Below, piece after piece: positions 36,815 to 44,871 of a DNA stretch of 64,000 bases (the stretch's first letter is position 1; every line of letters starts with the position of its first letter). The stretch is taken from positions 1 through 64,000 of the forward strand of contig SBLD01000002.1 in assembly GCA_004551485.1 (NCBI GenBank), written 5' to 3'. The notes beneath the pieces were generated by a model. That model was not told where the DNA came from. It saw only the letters and a list, made by a program, of their open reading frames with translations, and ran no database searches. The stretch comes from Billgrantia azerbaijanica. GTDB taxonomy: Bacteria; Pseudomonadota; Gammaproteobacteria; Pseudomonadales; Halomonadaceae. A program made the position numbers and the translations under genes.

Positions 36815-37735
36815 ATGCAGTCAGAAAGCGTTTCAATCGTCAGCGATGGCTTCAAGCTCGACGGGTCATATTATTGGGAAGAAGGGGTGGTTGATGACGG
36901 TGCTCCCATCGTCATTGTGTGCTCCGGTTTCACCGGGTTGAAACATATCCATCCGGAACGATTTTCCCGTTTTCTGACCAAGAAGGGATTCCTTTGCTTC
37001 GGATTCGACTATCGCGGCTTTGGCGATAGCGAAGGGCCTCGTGGCAAGGTTCTACTGGAAGAACAGGTTCGTGATATCGCCAATGTGGTCTCTTATGTGC
37101 GTGCCCGGGCCGACAAGGAAGGTCGCAAGCTGGCACTGGCTGGATGGGGCATGGCCGGCGGCCTGGTGCTGGACGCCTACCGTCAGGTCGAGGATCTGGT
37201 CGATGCCCTGGTCAGCATGAACGGCTTCTTCGATGCGGTACGCGTGCAGAAAGCCTTGCGTGGTGAGCTGGGCTGGAAGCAGTTCCGTCAGTTCCTCAAC
37301 CAGGAGCGTCTGCGACTGGCCCAGGGCGGTGAAGCTCGCGAGATCGATCCCTTCGACATCTACCCGCTGGACCCGATTTCCAAGGGCTATGTCGATGAGG
37401 TGCTGTGGAAGACTCCGGGCTATGGTCTGACGTCCGAGCTGGATTTTGCCGATTCGCTGATCGCCTTCCGCCCCGAGTCCCATATCGACCAGCGCTTTGC
37501 CAAGACCCCGTTGCTGATCGCCCATGGCGGCGAGAATGATCTGCATCCGGTGACCGAGGCGCATTCGCTGTATGCCACCTATCCGGGCCCCAAGTCACTC
37601 TTCCTGCTCCCCGAGGGCGGCCACACCGAGTGGATGCTGGACGAGGATCCCAAGTTTCAGGCCTTCGCAGGCCATGTGGCTGGCTGGCTGCAGGAGACGG
37701 TGTGGACGGCAGGCGGCCGGCAGGTAGCGGCCTGA
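36815..37735 (+). CDS. Alpha/beta-hydrolase-fold protein with Gly at the nucleophile position
   Basis: A 306-residue alpha/beta hydrolase. The oxyanion loop is VIVCSGFTGLKHIHPERF, followed by FGFDYRGFGDSEGPRG. The nucleophile elbow reads ALAGWGMAGG (Gly112), without the usual Ser or Cys. The other two catalytic positions look intact: Asp242 in HGGENDLHP and His270 in LPEGGHTEW. It either uses another chemistry (hydratase, lyase or cofactor-free) or has lost hydrolysis. ATG at 36815 behind GGAGA is preferred. It diverges from the GlxA-type regulator and is followed 3 bp later by the amidohydrolase gene, so both belong to one transcript. Confidence 0.75.
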   Translation: MQSESVSIVSDGFKLDGSYYWEEGVVDDGAPIVIVCSGFTGLKHIHPERFSRFLTKKGFLCFGFDYRGFGDSEGPRGKVLLEEQVRDIANVVSYVRARADKEGRKLALAGWGMAGGLVLDAYRQVEDLVDALVSMNGFFDAVRVQKALRGELGWKQFRQFLNQERLRLAQGGEAREIDPFDIYPLDPISKGYVDEVLWKTPGYGLTSELDFADSLIAFRPESHIDQRFAKTPLLIAHGGENDLHPVTEAHSLYATYPGPKSLFLLPEGGHTEWMLDEDPKFQAFAGHVAGWLQETVWTAGGRQVAA

Positions 37736-37738
37736 GCC

Positions 37739-38644
37739 ATGGCGGCGGCCAGCGAGCAGGGTGAGGCGATGATTCCCGTTTGTGACCCCATGGATCCGGC
37801 GCCCCGCGTGCCAAGCTTCACCGTCCCTCCGGAGGCGGTGGACTGCCACGCTCATGTCTTCGGGCCGGCGTCCCGCTACCCCTATCACGAGGCGCGAACC
37901 TATACGCCACCGGATGCCAGCCTGACGCAGTATCGCCACCTGCATCGAACCCTGGGTATCGAGCGCGGCGTGCTGGTACAGCCCAGCGTGTATGGTCTCG
38001 ACAACTCGGCGACTCGCGATGCGCTGCGTGCCTTGCGTGAGGAGGGACATGATTACCGTGGCATCGCGGTGGTCGACAGCGGCGTCGAGGAGAGCGAGTT
38101 GGATGCCCTGGCCGCCGACGGCTTCCGGGGTGTGCGGCTCAACCTGCTGTTCAAGGGCGGTATCGCCTGGCGTGACGTCGAGGCCTTGGGCGGACGCCTG
38201 GCCGAGAGGAACTGGCATCTTCAGTTCCTGGTCGACGTCTCCGACTTCGTAGACCTGGAGACCAGGGTGCGGCGATTGCCTGTCCCGGTCGTGGTGGATC
38301 ACATGGGACACATGGCCTGCCACAAGGGGATCGATCATCCCGGCTTCCAGGCGCTGTGCCGGCTGATGGCAGCCGGTCATGCGTGGGTGAAGCTATCCGG
38401 CGCCTACCGGATCACTGGTCGGCTCCAGACCCCCTACGAGGATGTGGTCCCCTTTGCACGACGGCTCATCGAAGCCAACCCTGAACGGTGCGTCTGGGGC
38501 TCCGACTGGCCCCATCCGCATATCCCGGTACCGATGCCCAATGATGGCCCCCTGCTCGATGCGCTGGTGGATTGGGCGCCAGAGGCCGAGGTTCGCCACC
38601 GCATCCTGGTCGAGAACCCCGATCGGCTCTATTTTCGCGGGTGA
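37739..38644 (+). CDS. Amidohydrolase family protein (COG3618, LigI / D-galactarolactone-type TIM barrel)
   Basis: A 301-residue metal-dependent TIM-barrel hydrolase. The metal-type motif DCHAHVFGP (H37, H39) opens the barrel; further ligands lie in VVDHMGHM and the C-terminal CVWGSDWPHPH. GVRLNLLFKGG and HAWVKLSGAYRI are also typical. COG3618 includes 2-pyrone-4,6-dicarboxylate lactonase and sugar lactonases, which cleave C-O or C-N bonds in cyclic substrates without needing a metal in some members. A start at Met11 (37769) is possible. It ends convergent to the nitrilase gene, with a strong hairpin between. Confidence 0.85.
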   Translation: MAAASEQGEAMIPVCDPMDPAPRVPSFTVPPEAVDCHAHVFGPASRYPYHEARTYTPPDASLTQYRHLHRTLGIERGVLVQPSVYGLDNSATRDALRALREEGHDYRGIAVVDSGVEESELDALAADGFRGVRLNLLFKGGIAWRDVEALGGRLAERNWHLQFLVDVSDFVDLETRVRRLPVPVVVDHMGHMACHKGIDHPGFQALCRLMAAGHAWVKLSGAYRITGRLQTPYEDVVPFARRLIEANPERCVWGSDWPHPHIPVPMPNDGPLLDALVDWAPEAEVRHRILVENPDRLYFRG

Positions 38645-38724
38645 GTGCAAGCAAGTGACTACGGCGTGACAGAATGGCTGGACCCTTGAGCCGAGCCAGG
38701 CCGTCCGGTGAGGGGGCGATGGAT

Positions 38725-38758
38725 GGGGTGGCGGGGATCTTTCCCCGCCACCCCGTTT
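38725..38758. terminator. Bidirectional terminator between amidohydrolase and nitrilase genes
   Basis: A perfect 12-bp stem GGGGTGGCGGGG / CCCCGCCACCCC with loop ATCTTT, followed on the + strand by GTTTGGG. It lies between two convergent genes, 80 bp after one and 8 bp from the other. Confidence 0.75.
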
Positions 38759-38766
38759 GGGTAGCG

Positions 38767-39609
38767 TTACCGATAGCCGGCCATCAGCTCGCGAATCAAT
38801 GGGGTATCGGCATCGCGGTGGGTGGGCAGCTCGAAGCGTGCCTTGGCGATGGCGGTGCGCGACAGGGTGGCGGTGATCAGCTGCTCGCGATCCTCGGCCT
38901 CGGCGAGTACCTCGCCGCGAGGGCCGACCACGCGCGAACCGCCCCAGAAATGGCTCTGACCTTCGGGGCCGTAGCGGTTGGCCATGATCACCGGGGTGCC
39001 GTAGGTCATGGCGTAGAAGCGCACGTTGAGCAGCCAGTTCTGCTCGTTGGAGAAGTCCTCGCTGACGATCCCGGAGGCCGAGTTGATCGGCGCGCAGAGC
39101 ACGGTGGGGCGGGGCAGCAGGGCGGCATGTACCAGTGCCGGGTTCCACAGGTCGGCGCAGATCAACTGGGTGCTCGACCAGCCGGGGCGGATCTCGGTCC
39201 GGGTCAGCTCATTGCCGTGGGTGAACCACTTGCCCTCTTCCAGGCCGCCATAGGTGGGCAGGTTGAGCTTGCGGTGCACGGCGAGGATCTCGCCATGCTG
39301 CAGGATGGCCAGGGCATTGTAGTACTCACCGGGACTCGCCTCCTCGACGAACCCCACCACGGCCTGCATCTCGCCGCAGGCTCGTGCCAGGGCCGCCAGG
39401 CGCTCATCCTCCAGCGGCATGGCCACCTGCATCACGCGGCTGCCCAGGCCGTAGCCGGTCAGCGATAGCTCGGGGAAGACCAGTAGCTCGACGTTGCGAT
39501 CGATGGCATCGGTAATGACCTCCAGGTGTCGCTCGAGGTTGGCGTCCACGTTGCCGAAGCTGGCATTGATCTGGGCGGCTGCCACCTGGAGCTTGTCTTG
39601 ATAGTGCAT
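38767..39609 (-). CDS. Carbon-nitrogen hydrolase (nitrilase superfamily)
   Basis: A 280-residue CN-hydrolase with the complete Glu-Lys-Cys triad: E47 in VFPELSLTGYG, K114 in VHRKLNLPTYGG and C151 in LICADLWNP. It begins LQVAAAQINASFGNVDANLERHLE as in amidase-type branches such as carbamoylases and omega-amidases. The cysteine context LICADLWNP rather than GICYDxRFP argues against the NIT2/omega-amidase branch. It is the last gene of the operon permease-ATPase-permease-binding protein-PrpD-nitrilase. A relic of a second copy (its C-terminus) is next to importer 2 at 54514-54567. Substrate unknown. Confidence 0.88.
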   Translation of the reverse strand: MHYQDKLQVAAAQINASFGNVDANLERHLEVITDAIDRNVELLVFPELSLTGYGLGSRVMQVAMPLEDERLAALARACGEMQAVVGFVEEASPGEYYNALAILQHGEILAVHRKLNLPTYGGLEEGKWFTHGNELTRTEIRPGWSSTQLICADLWNPALVHAALLPRPTVLCAPINSASGIVSEDFSNEQNWLLNVRFYAMTYGTPVIMANRYGPEGQSHFWGGSRVVGPRGEVLAEAEDREQLITATLSRTAIAKARFELPTHRDADTPLIRELMAGYR

Positions 39610-39684
39610 GGGTCGTCTCGGTGTGGGGTTGATAAGTGAATGAGAACGGCTGGGGGGCCGCCGGGCAGCACTCGATGTTGCGAT

Positions 39685-40986
39685 TCAGGGCGCCCCCAGC
39701 AAGGCCAGCAGGTCCCCGACGGGGCGCTCGTCCAGGGTCCGGATGACTTCCTGCAACCGCTTGGCCCGCTCTCCGAGGACGGGGTAGGCAAGTGAGCGGT
39801 ACTTGGCCGACAGTTCGTCATCGCTGAGCGGGTTGTGCGGGTTGCCACGCGCTTCGCAGGGTTGGCTTTCGAGACAGCGGCCATCGTCGAAGTAGAGTCG
39901 CACCTGGGCCCAGCGCTCGGCAGGAAAACGGGTGTTGAAGGCCTCGCTTTCACGGACCTCGACCCGTTGGGCCAGGACGCGCAGATCCGCTGCCTCCAGG
40001 GTAGTAACCGCCTCGGCATCCAGTGTGCCACGCCCCAGGGCACAGGCCACCGACCAGGGCAGGCTGTACTGGGCCTGTTCGGTGTCGGTCGGCTGTACCA
40101 CCTGTAGCCGCTTGGCCTCGTGGAAGGTGAGGACCTCGATGCGCTCGATCGATACCGGGTCGTGCACCTGCTCGCGCAGCGACAGCACCGCCTCTACCGC
40201 CGGCTGCGCCCAGCGGCAGACCGGATAGGCCTTGAAGTACTGCTCGTGCAGGTACCAGCGCTGGCCCAGGTCCTGCCAGAAGCCGTCGACGGCCGGGGCC
40301 ATCATGGTCAGTGCCGGGGCGCCGGTGAAACCATCGCGGGCCAGGAGTGCTGCCGAGACGCCGGTCATGGCGCCCCAGCCGGAGCCGTCCTTGAGCATCG
40401 TCGGGTGATCGATGCAACGCATCATCTGGCTGCGTGGGCCATAGAACTCGGCGATGCCCAGGGCATGGTGCAGGCGCTCGGCATCGAGCTGCAGCAGGCG
40501 CCCGGCCATGGCGGCCACGCCCAGGGCGTTCCAGGCACCCGAGGTGTGGTAGTCGGGGCTGGTGGCATGCAGGGCGATGCCGGCACGGGTGGCCACCTCA
40601 TAGCCCAGCGCCAGCAGGCCCAGGAAGTCGCGCCCGTGCAGCGCGGTCACCTCGGGCAGTGCGAGCAGTCCCGGCAGCAGGGCGACGCCGGCGTGGCCCT
40701 TGGTCAACACCTGGCCGTCGTGGGCGTCCAGGGCGTCGATCAGCCAGGCACCGTGCAGGGCCACCCCGGTTGGCGAGCCCCGACCCTCGGTGAATAATAG
40801 CGGGCGTTCGCCGCCGTGCTGGCTCGTAGCGAAGCGCCGGGCATGCTCGGCGAGGGGGGTGCGAGTGGCACCGGCAGCCACCCCGATCAGATCGAGCAGG
40901 CAGCGCTTGGCCTGGTCGAGCAGGGTGGGGTCCCGAGAGGGGGTGGCCTGCAGGATCCAGTCCAGGGGGGGATGGGGCTCGGGCAT
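39685..40986 (-). CDS. MmgE/PrpD family protein
   Basis: A 433-residue protein of the MmgE/PrpD family: an all-helical N-terminal domain with the pattern AKRCLLDLIGVAAGAT and HDGQVLTKGHAGVALLPGLLAL, then a small alpha/beta domain with YFKAYPVCRWAQPAVEAVLSL. Members include 2-methylcitrate dehydratase, cis-aconitate decarboxylase and iminodisuccinate epimerase, so it probably dehydrates, decarboxylates or epimerises a small carboxylate. The absence of prpB/prpC homologues argues against propionate metabolism. It is 75 bp upstream of the nitrilase gene and follows the OpuC-type binding-protein gene in one operon. Confidence 0.9.
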   Translation of the reverse strand: MPEPHPPLDWILQATPSRDPTLLDQAKRCLLDLIGVAAGATRTPLAEHARRFATSQHGGERPLLFTEGRGSPTGVALHGAWLIDALDAHDGQVLTKGHAGVALLPGLLALPEVTALHGRDFLGLLALGYEVATRAGIALHATSPDYHTSGAWNALGVAAMAGRLLQLDAERLHHALGIAEFYGPRSQMMRCIDHPTMLKDGSGWGAMTGVSAALLARDGFTGAPALTMMAPAVDGFWQDLGQRWYLHEQYFKAYPVCRWAQPAVEAVLSLREQVHDPVSIERIEVLTFHEAKRLQVVQPTDTEQAQYSLPWSVACALGRGTLDAEAVTTLEAADLRVLAQRVEVRESEAFNTRFPAERWAQVRLYFDDGRCLESQPCEARGNPHNPLSDDELSAKYRSLAYPVLGERAKRLQEVIRTLDERPVGDLLALLGAP

Positions 40987-41015
40987 GTCAGGTCCTCGGG
41001 AGCTGCGATACCCAA

Positions 41016-41035
41016 AGGCCGCTGGAAAGCGGCCT
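41016..41035 (-). terminator. Intercistronic hairpin between binding-protein and PrpD genes
   Basis: An 8-bp perfect stem AGGCCGCT / AGCGGCCT with a GGAA (TTCC on the coding strand) loop, lying 30 bp before the PrpD start. On the minus strand it is followed by TTTGGG only. It probably limits or processes read-through from the transport genes into the catabolic genes. Confidence 0.45.
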
Positions 41036-41067
41036 CGTTGGTGGGAGGGATGCGTCCACTGCCATTG

Positions 41068-41949
41068 TTACAGCAATTCGTGAGCAGTGAGGAAATACCT
41101 GGCTACGTCTTCGATAGTCTTGCGCTCCACGTCTACTTGAGCGTTCAGATTGGCCATGGTCTGGTCGTCGAGCCGCGCGGACAGGGTGTTCATTTGCTCG
41201 GCCAGCTCCGGGTTGGCTTCCAGGGTCTCCTCGCGAACAACCGGGGTCAGGGCGTAGGCCGGGAAGAAGGCCTGGTCGTCTTCCAGGACCCGGAAGTCAA
41301 AGGCCGGGATACGTCCGTCGGTGGCGAACACCAGGCCCACTTCCACCTGGCCGTCGCGCAGGGCCTGATAGACCAAGCCAGAGTCCATGCGGCTGATGTC
41401 GCGGCGGCCGACCTGGAAGTCGTAGGCTTCCAGTAGCGGGCGCCAACCGTCGTCGCGGGCATAGAACTCGGCATTGAGGGCGAAGCTCAGGTCCTCCCCA
41501 TCGTTGACGGCCTGAGCCAGATCGGAGAGCGTCAGGATGCCACGCTGCTCGGCGTCGTCGGCGCGCATGGCCAGGGCGTAGGTGTTGTTGGCCGCGGAGG
41601 GAGCCAGCCACACCAGCCCCTTCTCGGCATCGAGTTCCTTGACGCGCTGGTAGGTCTCCTCGGGACCGAGGCGCTCGCTGACGTTGTTGAAACTGATCAG
41701 CGAGGTGCCGGTGTATTCCCAGTAGAGATCGATCTGGCCGTTCTCCTGGGCCTGGCGCAACACCGCCGAGCCCATGCCGGCGCGAGTATCCACCTCGTAG
41801 CCGAGCCCTTCCAGATATTGGCTGGTCATGCTGGCCAGGATCTGCTGCTCGGTGAAGTTCTTGCCGCCCACGGTCACGTCGGCGGCCTGGCTGGTGGTCA
41901 CGGCCCCAGCCAGTGCCACGCCGGTCAGCAGGGTCATCATTCGCTTCAT
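41068..41949 (-). CDS. OpuC/OsmF-type ABC transporter substrate-binding protein (importer 1)
   Basis: A 293-residue binding protein with a signal peptide (KRMMTLLTGVALAGAVTTSQA, cleavage likely before AD). The mature start VTVGGKNFTEQQILASMTSQYLEGLGYEVDTRAGMGSAVLRQAQENGQIDLYWEYTGTSL is the pattern of OsmF/YehZ and OpuCC/ProX-type receptors for glycine betaine, choline or carnitine. It receives the osmolyte and passes it to the permeases encoded upstream. Aromatic residues Y and W in LYWEYTG may form part of the ammonium cage. About three quarters of its residues are identical, by eye, to the copy at 54720. Confidence 0.92.
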   Translation of the reverse strand: MKRMMTLLTGVALAGAVTTSQAADVTVGGKNFTEQQILASMTSQYLEGLGYEVDTRAGMGSAVLRQAQENGQIDLYWEYTGTSLISFNNVSERLGPEETYQRVKELDAEKGLVWLAPSAANNTYALAMRADDAEQRGILTLSDLAQAVNDGEDLSFALNAEFYARDDGWRPLLEAYDFQVGRRDISRMDSGLVYQALRDGQVEVGLVFATDGRIPAFDFRVLEDDQAFFPAYALTPVVREETLEANPELAEQMNTLSARLDDQTMANLNAQVDVERKTIEDVARYFLTAHELL

Positions 41950-41990
41950 TTATGGCTCCTCGTTATGGTTGTTCAGCTGACGAAGGAAGT

Positions 41991-42722
41991 TCAGGCGCGG
42001 GATGGATTGACCCCGCGGGGTACCGCCACGAAAGCGGTGGTGGCGATGAGGGCATCTACCATGATGGCCAGCAGGGCCGTGGGGATGGCGCCGGCCAGCA
42101 TCATCACCGGGTCGTAGAGGTCGATACCGGTGAAGATCAGTTCGCCGAGCCCGCCGGCGCCGATCAGGAAGGCCAGCGGTACGGTGCCCACGTTGATGGT
42201 CAGCGCGGTGCGCATGCCGGCGAAGATCACGTAGAGGGCATTGGGCAGCTCGACCTTGATCAGTCGCTGTAGCGGCGACATGCCGATGCCCGCGGCGGCT
42301 TCGCGCAGGGCGGCGGAGACGCCTTTGAGACCGGCATAGGTATTGCGGGTGATCGGCAGCAGGGTGGCCACGAAGAGCCCGAATACCGCCGGTACCGTGC
42401 CGATGCCGAGAAAACTCATGGAGAGTGCCAGTACCGCAAGCGTGGGAATGGTGGTGCCCACGTTGAGTACCTGCATGGCCGATTCGGCGGCACGAGCCAT
42501 GCTGGGCCGGGAGAGTATGATGCCCAGCGGGATCGCCACCAGGATGGCCAGGCCGCCGGAGACCGCCGTCAGCCACAGGTGCTCGATCGCCAGGAACTGT
42601 ACGTCGGGCAGGTAGAAGAGCAGCTCGTCCAGGGTGCCGCTGGCCTGAACCCAGATGCCGGCGGTGAAGACGAAACCGATCAACAGCAGACGTAGGGCGC
42701 CTCGCAGACTCTGCAACGGCAT
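41991..42722 (-). CDS. OpuC-type ABC permease (YehY-like, importer 1)
   Basis: A 243-residue permease with six or so hydrophobic segments: LLLIGFVFTAGIWVQAS at the N-terminus; the EAA-type coupling loop ALREAAAGIGMSPLQRLIKVELPNALYVIFAGMRTALTINVGTVPLAFLIGAGGLGELIF follows in the C-terminal half. It is the larger permease subunit of the two, as in YehY. A 41-bp gap separates it from the binding protein, and 3 bp from the ATPase gene upstream. Confidence 0.9.
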   Translation of the reverse strand: MPLQSLRGALRLLLIGFVFTAGIWVQASGTLDELLFYLPDVQFLAIEHLWLTAVSGGLAILVAIPLGIILSRPSMARAAESAMQVLNVGTTIPTLAVLALSMSFLGIGTVPAVFGLFVATLLPITRNTYAGLKGVSAALREAAAGIGMSPLQRLIKVELPNALYVIFAGMRTALTINVGTVPLAFLIGAGGLGELIFTGIDLYDPVMMLAGAIPTALLAIMVDALIATTAFVAVPRGVNPSRA

Positions 42723-42725
42723 TGG

Positions 42726-43871
42726 TCACACCTCCGTGATGGCATCGGCCTGCTGAACGCGGTAGCGCGCCCCCAGGTGGTGAGTGATGTCGCGTTGGGT
42801 GATATGACCGCAGAGGCGACCGCCTTCGTCGACGCAGGGTAGCCAGGTCATGTCGTGGGCGAACATCAGCGAGGCGACCTTGCGCAGGTCGTCATCCAGG
42901 TGCGTCACGGTAGGCAGGGGCTCGAAATGGTCTCGGCAGTAGCCCTTGGTGGTGCGGGCCAAGGAACGCCGGATGACTCCCACGGGCTGGTGCCGCTCGT
43001 TGACCATGACGATGGCGCTGTGGTAGCCGAAGTCGTCCATTCGACTCAGGGCCATGCCGAGATCGTCGTCCGGTGTCACGGTGCCAACCTCCTGGCTGAC
43101 CAGGTCGTGTACCTTGACCAGGTTGAGGCGCTTGAGCGCGCGGTCCTCACCAAGGAAGGACTCGATGAACTCGTCCTTGGGGTCGGCGAGAAGGTCATCG
43201 GGGCTTGAGTACTGTTCCAGTTTGCCAGCGCGAAAGATAGCGATGCGATCGCCCATCTTGATCGCCTCGTCGATGTCGTGGCTGACGAACATGATGGTCT
43301 TCCTGAGGTCCTGCTGCATCTTGAGGAACTCGTCCTGGATCACCGCGCGGTTGATCGGGTCGATGGCGCCGAAGGGCTCGTCCATCAGCATCACCGGCGG
43401 GTCGGCGGCGAGCGCCCGGGCCACGCCGATACGCTGTTGCTGGCCGCCGGAGAGCTCGCTGGGGTAGCGCTTGAGGAAGGCGTCGGGCTCCAGGGCGATC
43501 ATGTGCATCAGCTCACGGACGCGTGCCTTGTACCTGGCCTTGTCCCAACCGAGGAGCTTGGGCACCACCGCAATATTCTCTTCGATGGTCATGTTGGGGA
43601 AGAGTCCGATCTGCTGGATGACGTAGCCGATGCTGCGCCTCAGCTCCTGGGTATTCAGGCCGGTGGTGTCCTCGCCATTGATGAACACCTTGCCGGAGGT
43701 CGGCCGGATGATGCGGTTGATCATCTTCAGGGTGGTGGTCTTGCCACAGCCCGAGGGGCCGAGAAGGATACAGATTTCCCCACTGGGGACTTCCATATTG
43801 ATATGGTCCGCGGCGACCACGGCACCCTTGGGCGTGTCGAAAACCTTGGTCAAGTTGTCGAGTCGAATCAT
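42726..43871 (-). CDS. OpuC-type ABC ATPase with CBS domains (importer 1)
   Basis: A 381-residue ATPase. The nucleotide-binding domain has Walker A GPSGCGKTT near residue 40, signature ELSGGQQQRIGVARALA, Walker B MLMDEPFGAIDPI and H-loop FVSHDIDEAI. The C-terminal third, about 250-370, has two CBS-type domains (VTPDDDLGMALSRMDDFGYHSAIVMVNERHQPVGVI and PLPTVTHLDDDLRKVASLMFAHDMTWLPCVDEGGRLCGHITQRDI), as in OpuCA and OpuAA, where they sense ionic strength or c-di-AMP. Long blocks match importer 2 at DNA level. Confidence 0.94.
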   Translation of the reverse strand: MIRLDNLTKVFDTPKGAVVAADHINMEVPSGEICILLGPSGCGKTTTLKMINRIIRPTSGKVFINGEDTTGLNTQELRRSIGYVIQQIGLFPNMTIEENIAVVPKLLGWDKARYKARVRELMHMIALEPDAFLKRYPSELSGGQQQRIGVARALAADPPVMLMDEPFGAIDPINRAVIQDEFLKMQQDLRKTIMFVSHDIDEAIKMGDRIAIFRAGKLEQYSSPDDLLADPKDEFIESFLGEDRALKRLNLVKVHDLVSQEVGTVTPDDDLGMALSRMDDFGYHSAIVMVNERHQPVGVIRRSLARTTKGYCRDHFEPLPTVTHLDDDLRKVASLMFAHDMTWLPCVDEGGRLCGHITQRDITHHLGARYRVQQADAITEV

Positions 43872-43904
43872 TCGGTCGTCCTTTCTTGTAATGGGGGAGG
43901 CGAA

Positions 43905-44570
43905 TTATTCCGCGAGGACAGCTTGGTCCATGCCCTTGGGAGTGAGGCGCTTTTGCAGGGAAAGCAGCACGTAGTCGACGATGACGGCCAGCAGGCTGAC
44001 GGCCACGGCTCCAAGGATGAGCTGGCGAGGATCGGACTGGGTGATGCCGCGGCTGATGAAGGTGCCCAGGCCCCCGGCGCCGATATAGGCGGCGATGGCC
44101 ATGACACCGATATTGAGAACGACGGCAGTGCGTACGCCGGCCATGATGATAGGCACGGCCAAGGGAATCTCTACCTTCTGCAGGCGCTGGTTCTGGCTCA
44201 TGCCGATGCCGCGCGCGGCCTCACGCAGGGCCGGATCGACGTTATTGATGGCGGTATAGGTATTACGGATGATCGGCAACTGAGAGTAGAGCAGCACGGC
44301 GATCACGGCTGGCAGATAGCCGATCCCGTGGCCAATGAGTGAAAGCACCGGGATCATGATGCCGAACAGGGCGATGGAGGGAACGGTGACGATGATCGAT
44401 GCCACATATAGAACGGTCTTGGCGAGCCGTTCATTCTTGGTGATGGCAATGCCGATGGGCACGCCCGTGAGGGTGGCGATACCCACGGCGACACCGACGA
44501 GCGCAATATGCTCGATCGTGCGCGCCGCGAGAAGGTCGATATTGGCGACCGCATACTGGATCCACTCCAT
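43905..44570 (-). CDS. OpuC-type ABC permease (YehW-like, importer 1)
   Basis: A 221-residue permease, first gene of importer 1. It opens MEWIQYAVANIDLLAARTIEHIALVGVAVGIATLTGVPIGIAITKNERLAK, then ASIIVTVPSIALFGIMIPVLSLIGHGIGYLPAVIAVLLYSQLPIIRNTYTAINNVDPALREAARGIGMSQNQRLQKVEIPLAVPIIMAGVRTAVVLNIGVM with the coupling loop. ATG at 44570. The upstream 130 bp before the M24 relic should hold the operon promoter (AT-rich ACATATAACAACAG near 44660) but no clear -35/-10 pair is evident. The second copy starts with TTG instead of ATG. Confidence 0.9.
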   Translation of the reverse strand: MEWIQYAVANIDLLAARTIEHIALVGVAVGIATLTGVPIGIAITKNERLAKTVLYVASIIVTVPSIALFGIMIPVLSLIGHGIGYLPAVIAVLLYSQLPIIRNTYTAINNVDPALREAARGIGMSQNQRLQKVEIPLAVPIIMAGVRTAVVLNIGVMAIAAYIGAGGLGTFISRGITQSDPRQLILGAVAVSLLAVIVDYVLLSLQKRLTPKGMDQAVLAE

Positions 44571-44704
44571 GCAAGAGCCTCGTATTGCGTTGTGATTATC
44601 GGGAAGCGCGTGAGGAACTAGGCTAGAGAGAGTCGGCGCTACTTACGGGTAGATAGACGACATATAACAACAGGAATCTGTCATGTCCCCCGCGAGTGAG
44701 GGCT

Positions 44705-44793
44705 GGGAGGAGGCGCTAATCACCGATACCGGCATCGAGACGCTCTCCCGCTACCCCCTCAGCGAGGCGCTGCTGGGGCCGGGAGGCCTGAGC
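44705..44793 (+). pseudogene. Relic of an M24 (DddP-like) hydrolase gene, C-terminal 28 codons
   Basis: About 88 bases match the last 28 codons and stop of the M24 gene at 31043-32326 (EALITDTGIETLSRYPLSEALLG against EVLITDTGIEKLSRYPFSEALLG). Roughly nine in ten bases are identical, and a one-base insertion after GGGGC puts the old stop out of frame. No other part of the gene is present. It would have been transcribed away from importer 1. The 300-bp gap between the YehW-like gene and the SixA-CHAD gene otherwise shows no gene. Confidence 0.85.
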
Positions 44794-44871
44794 CATGCTG
44801 GTCACTCCGATTCGAGCGACGACTACGGGGGTACCCCTTGGTCGCGCCAGGAGGCCTTGACGGTAGCGAGA

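Noticed and set aside
39685-40986. Naming the MmgE/PrpD gene prpD
   Set aside because: No prpB or prpC neighbours and an osmolyte-type context; the family covers several reactions.
31043-44570. Calling the region an ectoine-degradation (doe) cluster
   Set aside because: An M24 hydrolase is present as in DoeA, but no DoeB deacetylase, DoeX regulator or DoeC/DoeD pair is next to it. BauA/BauC fit beta-alanine better than DoeD/DoeC.
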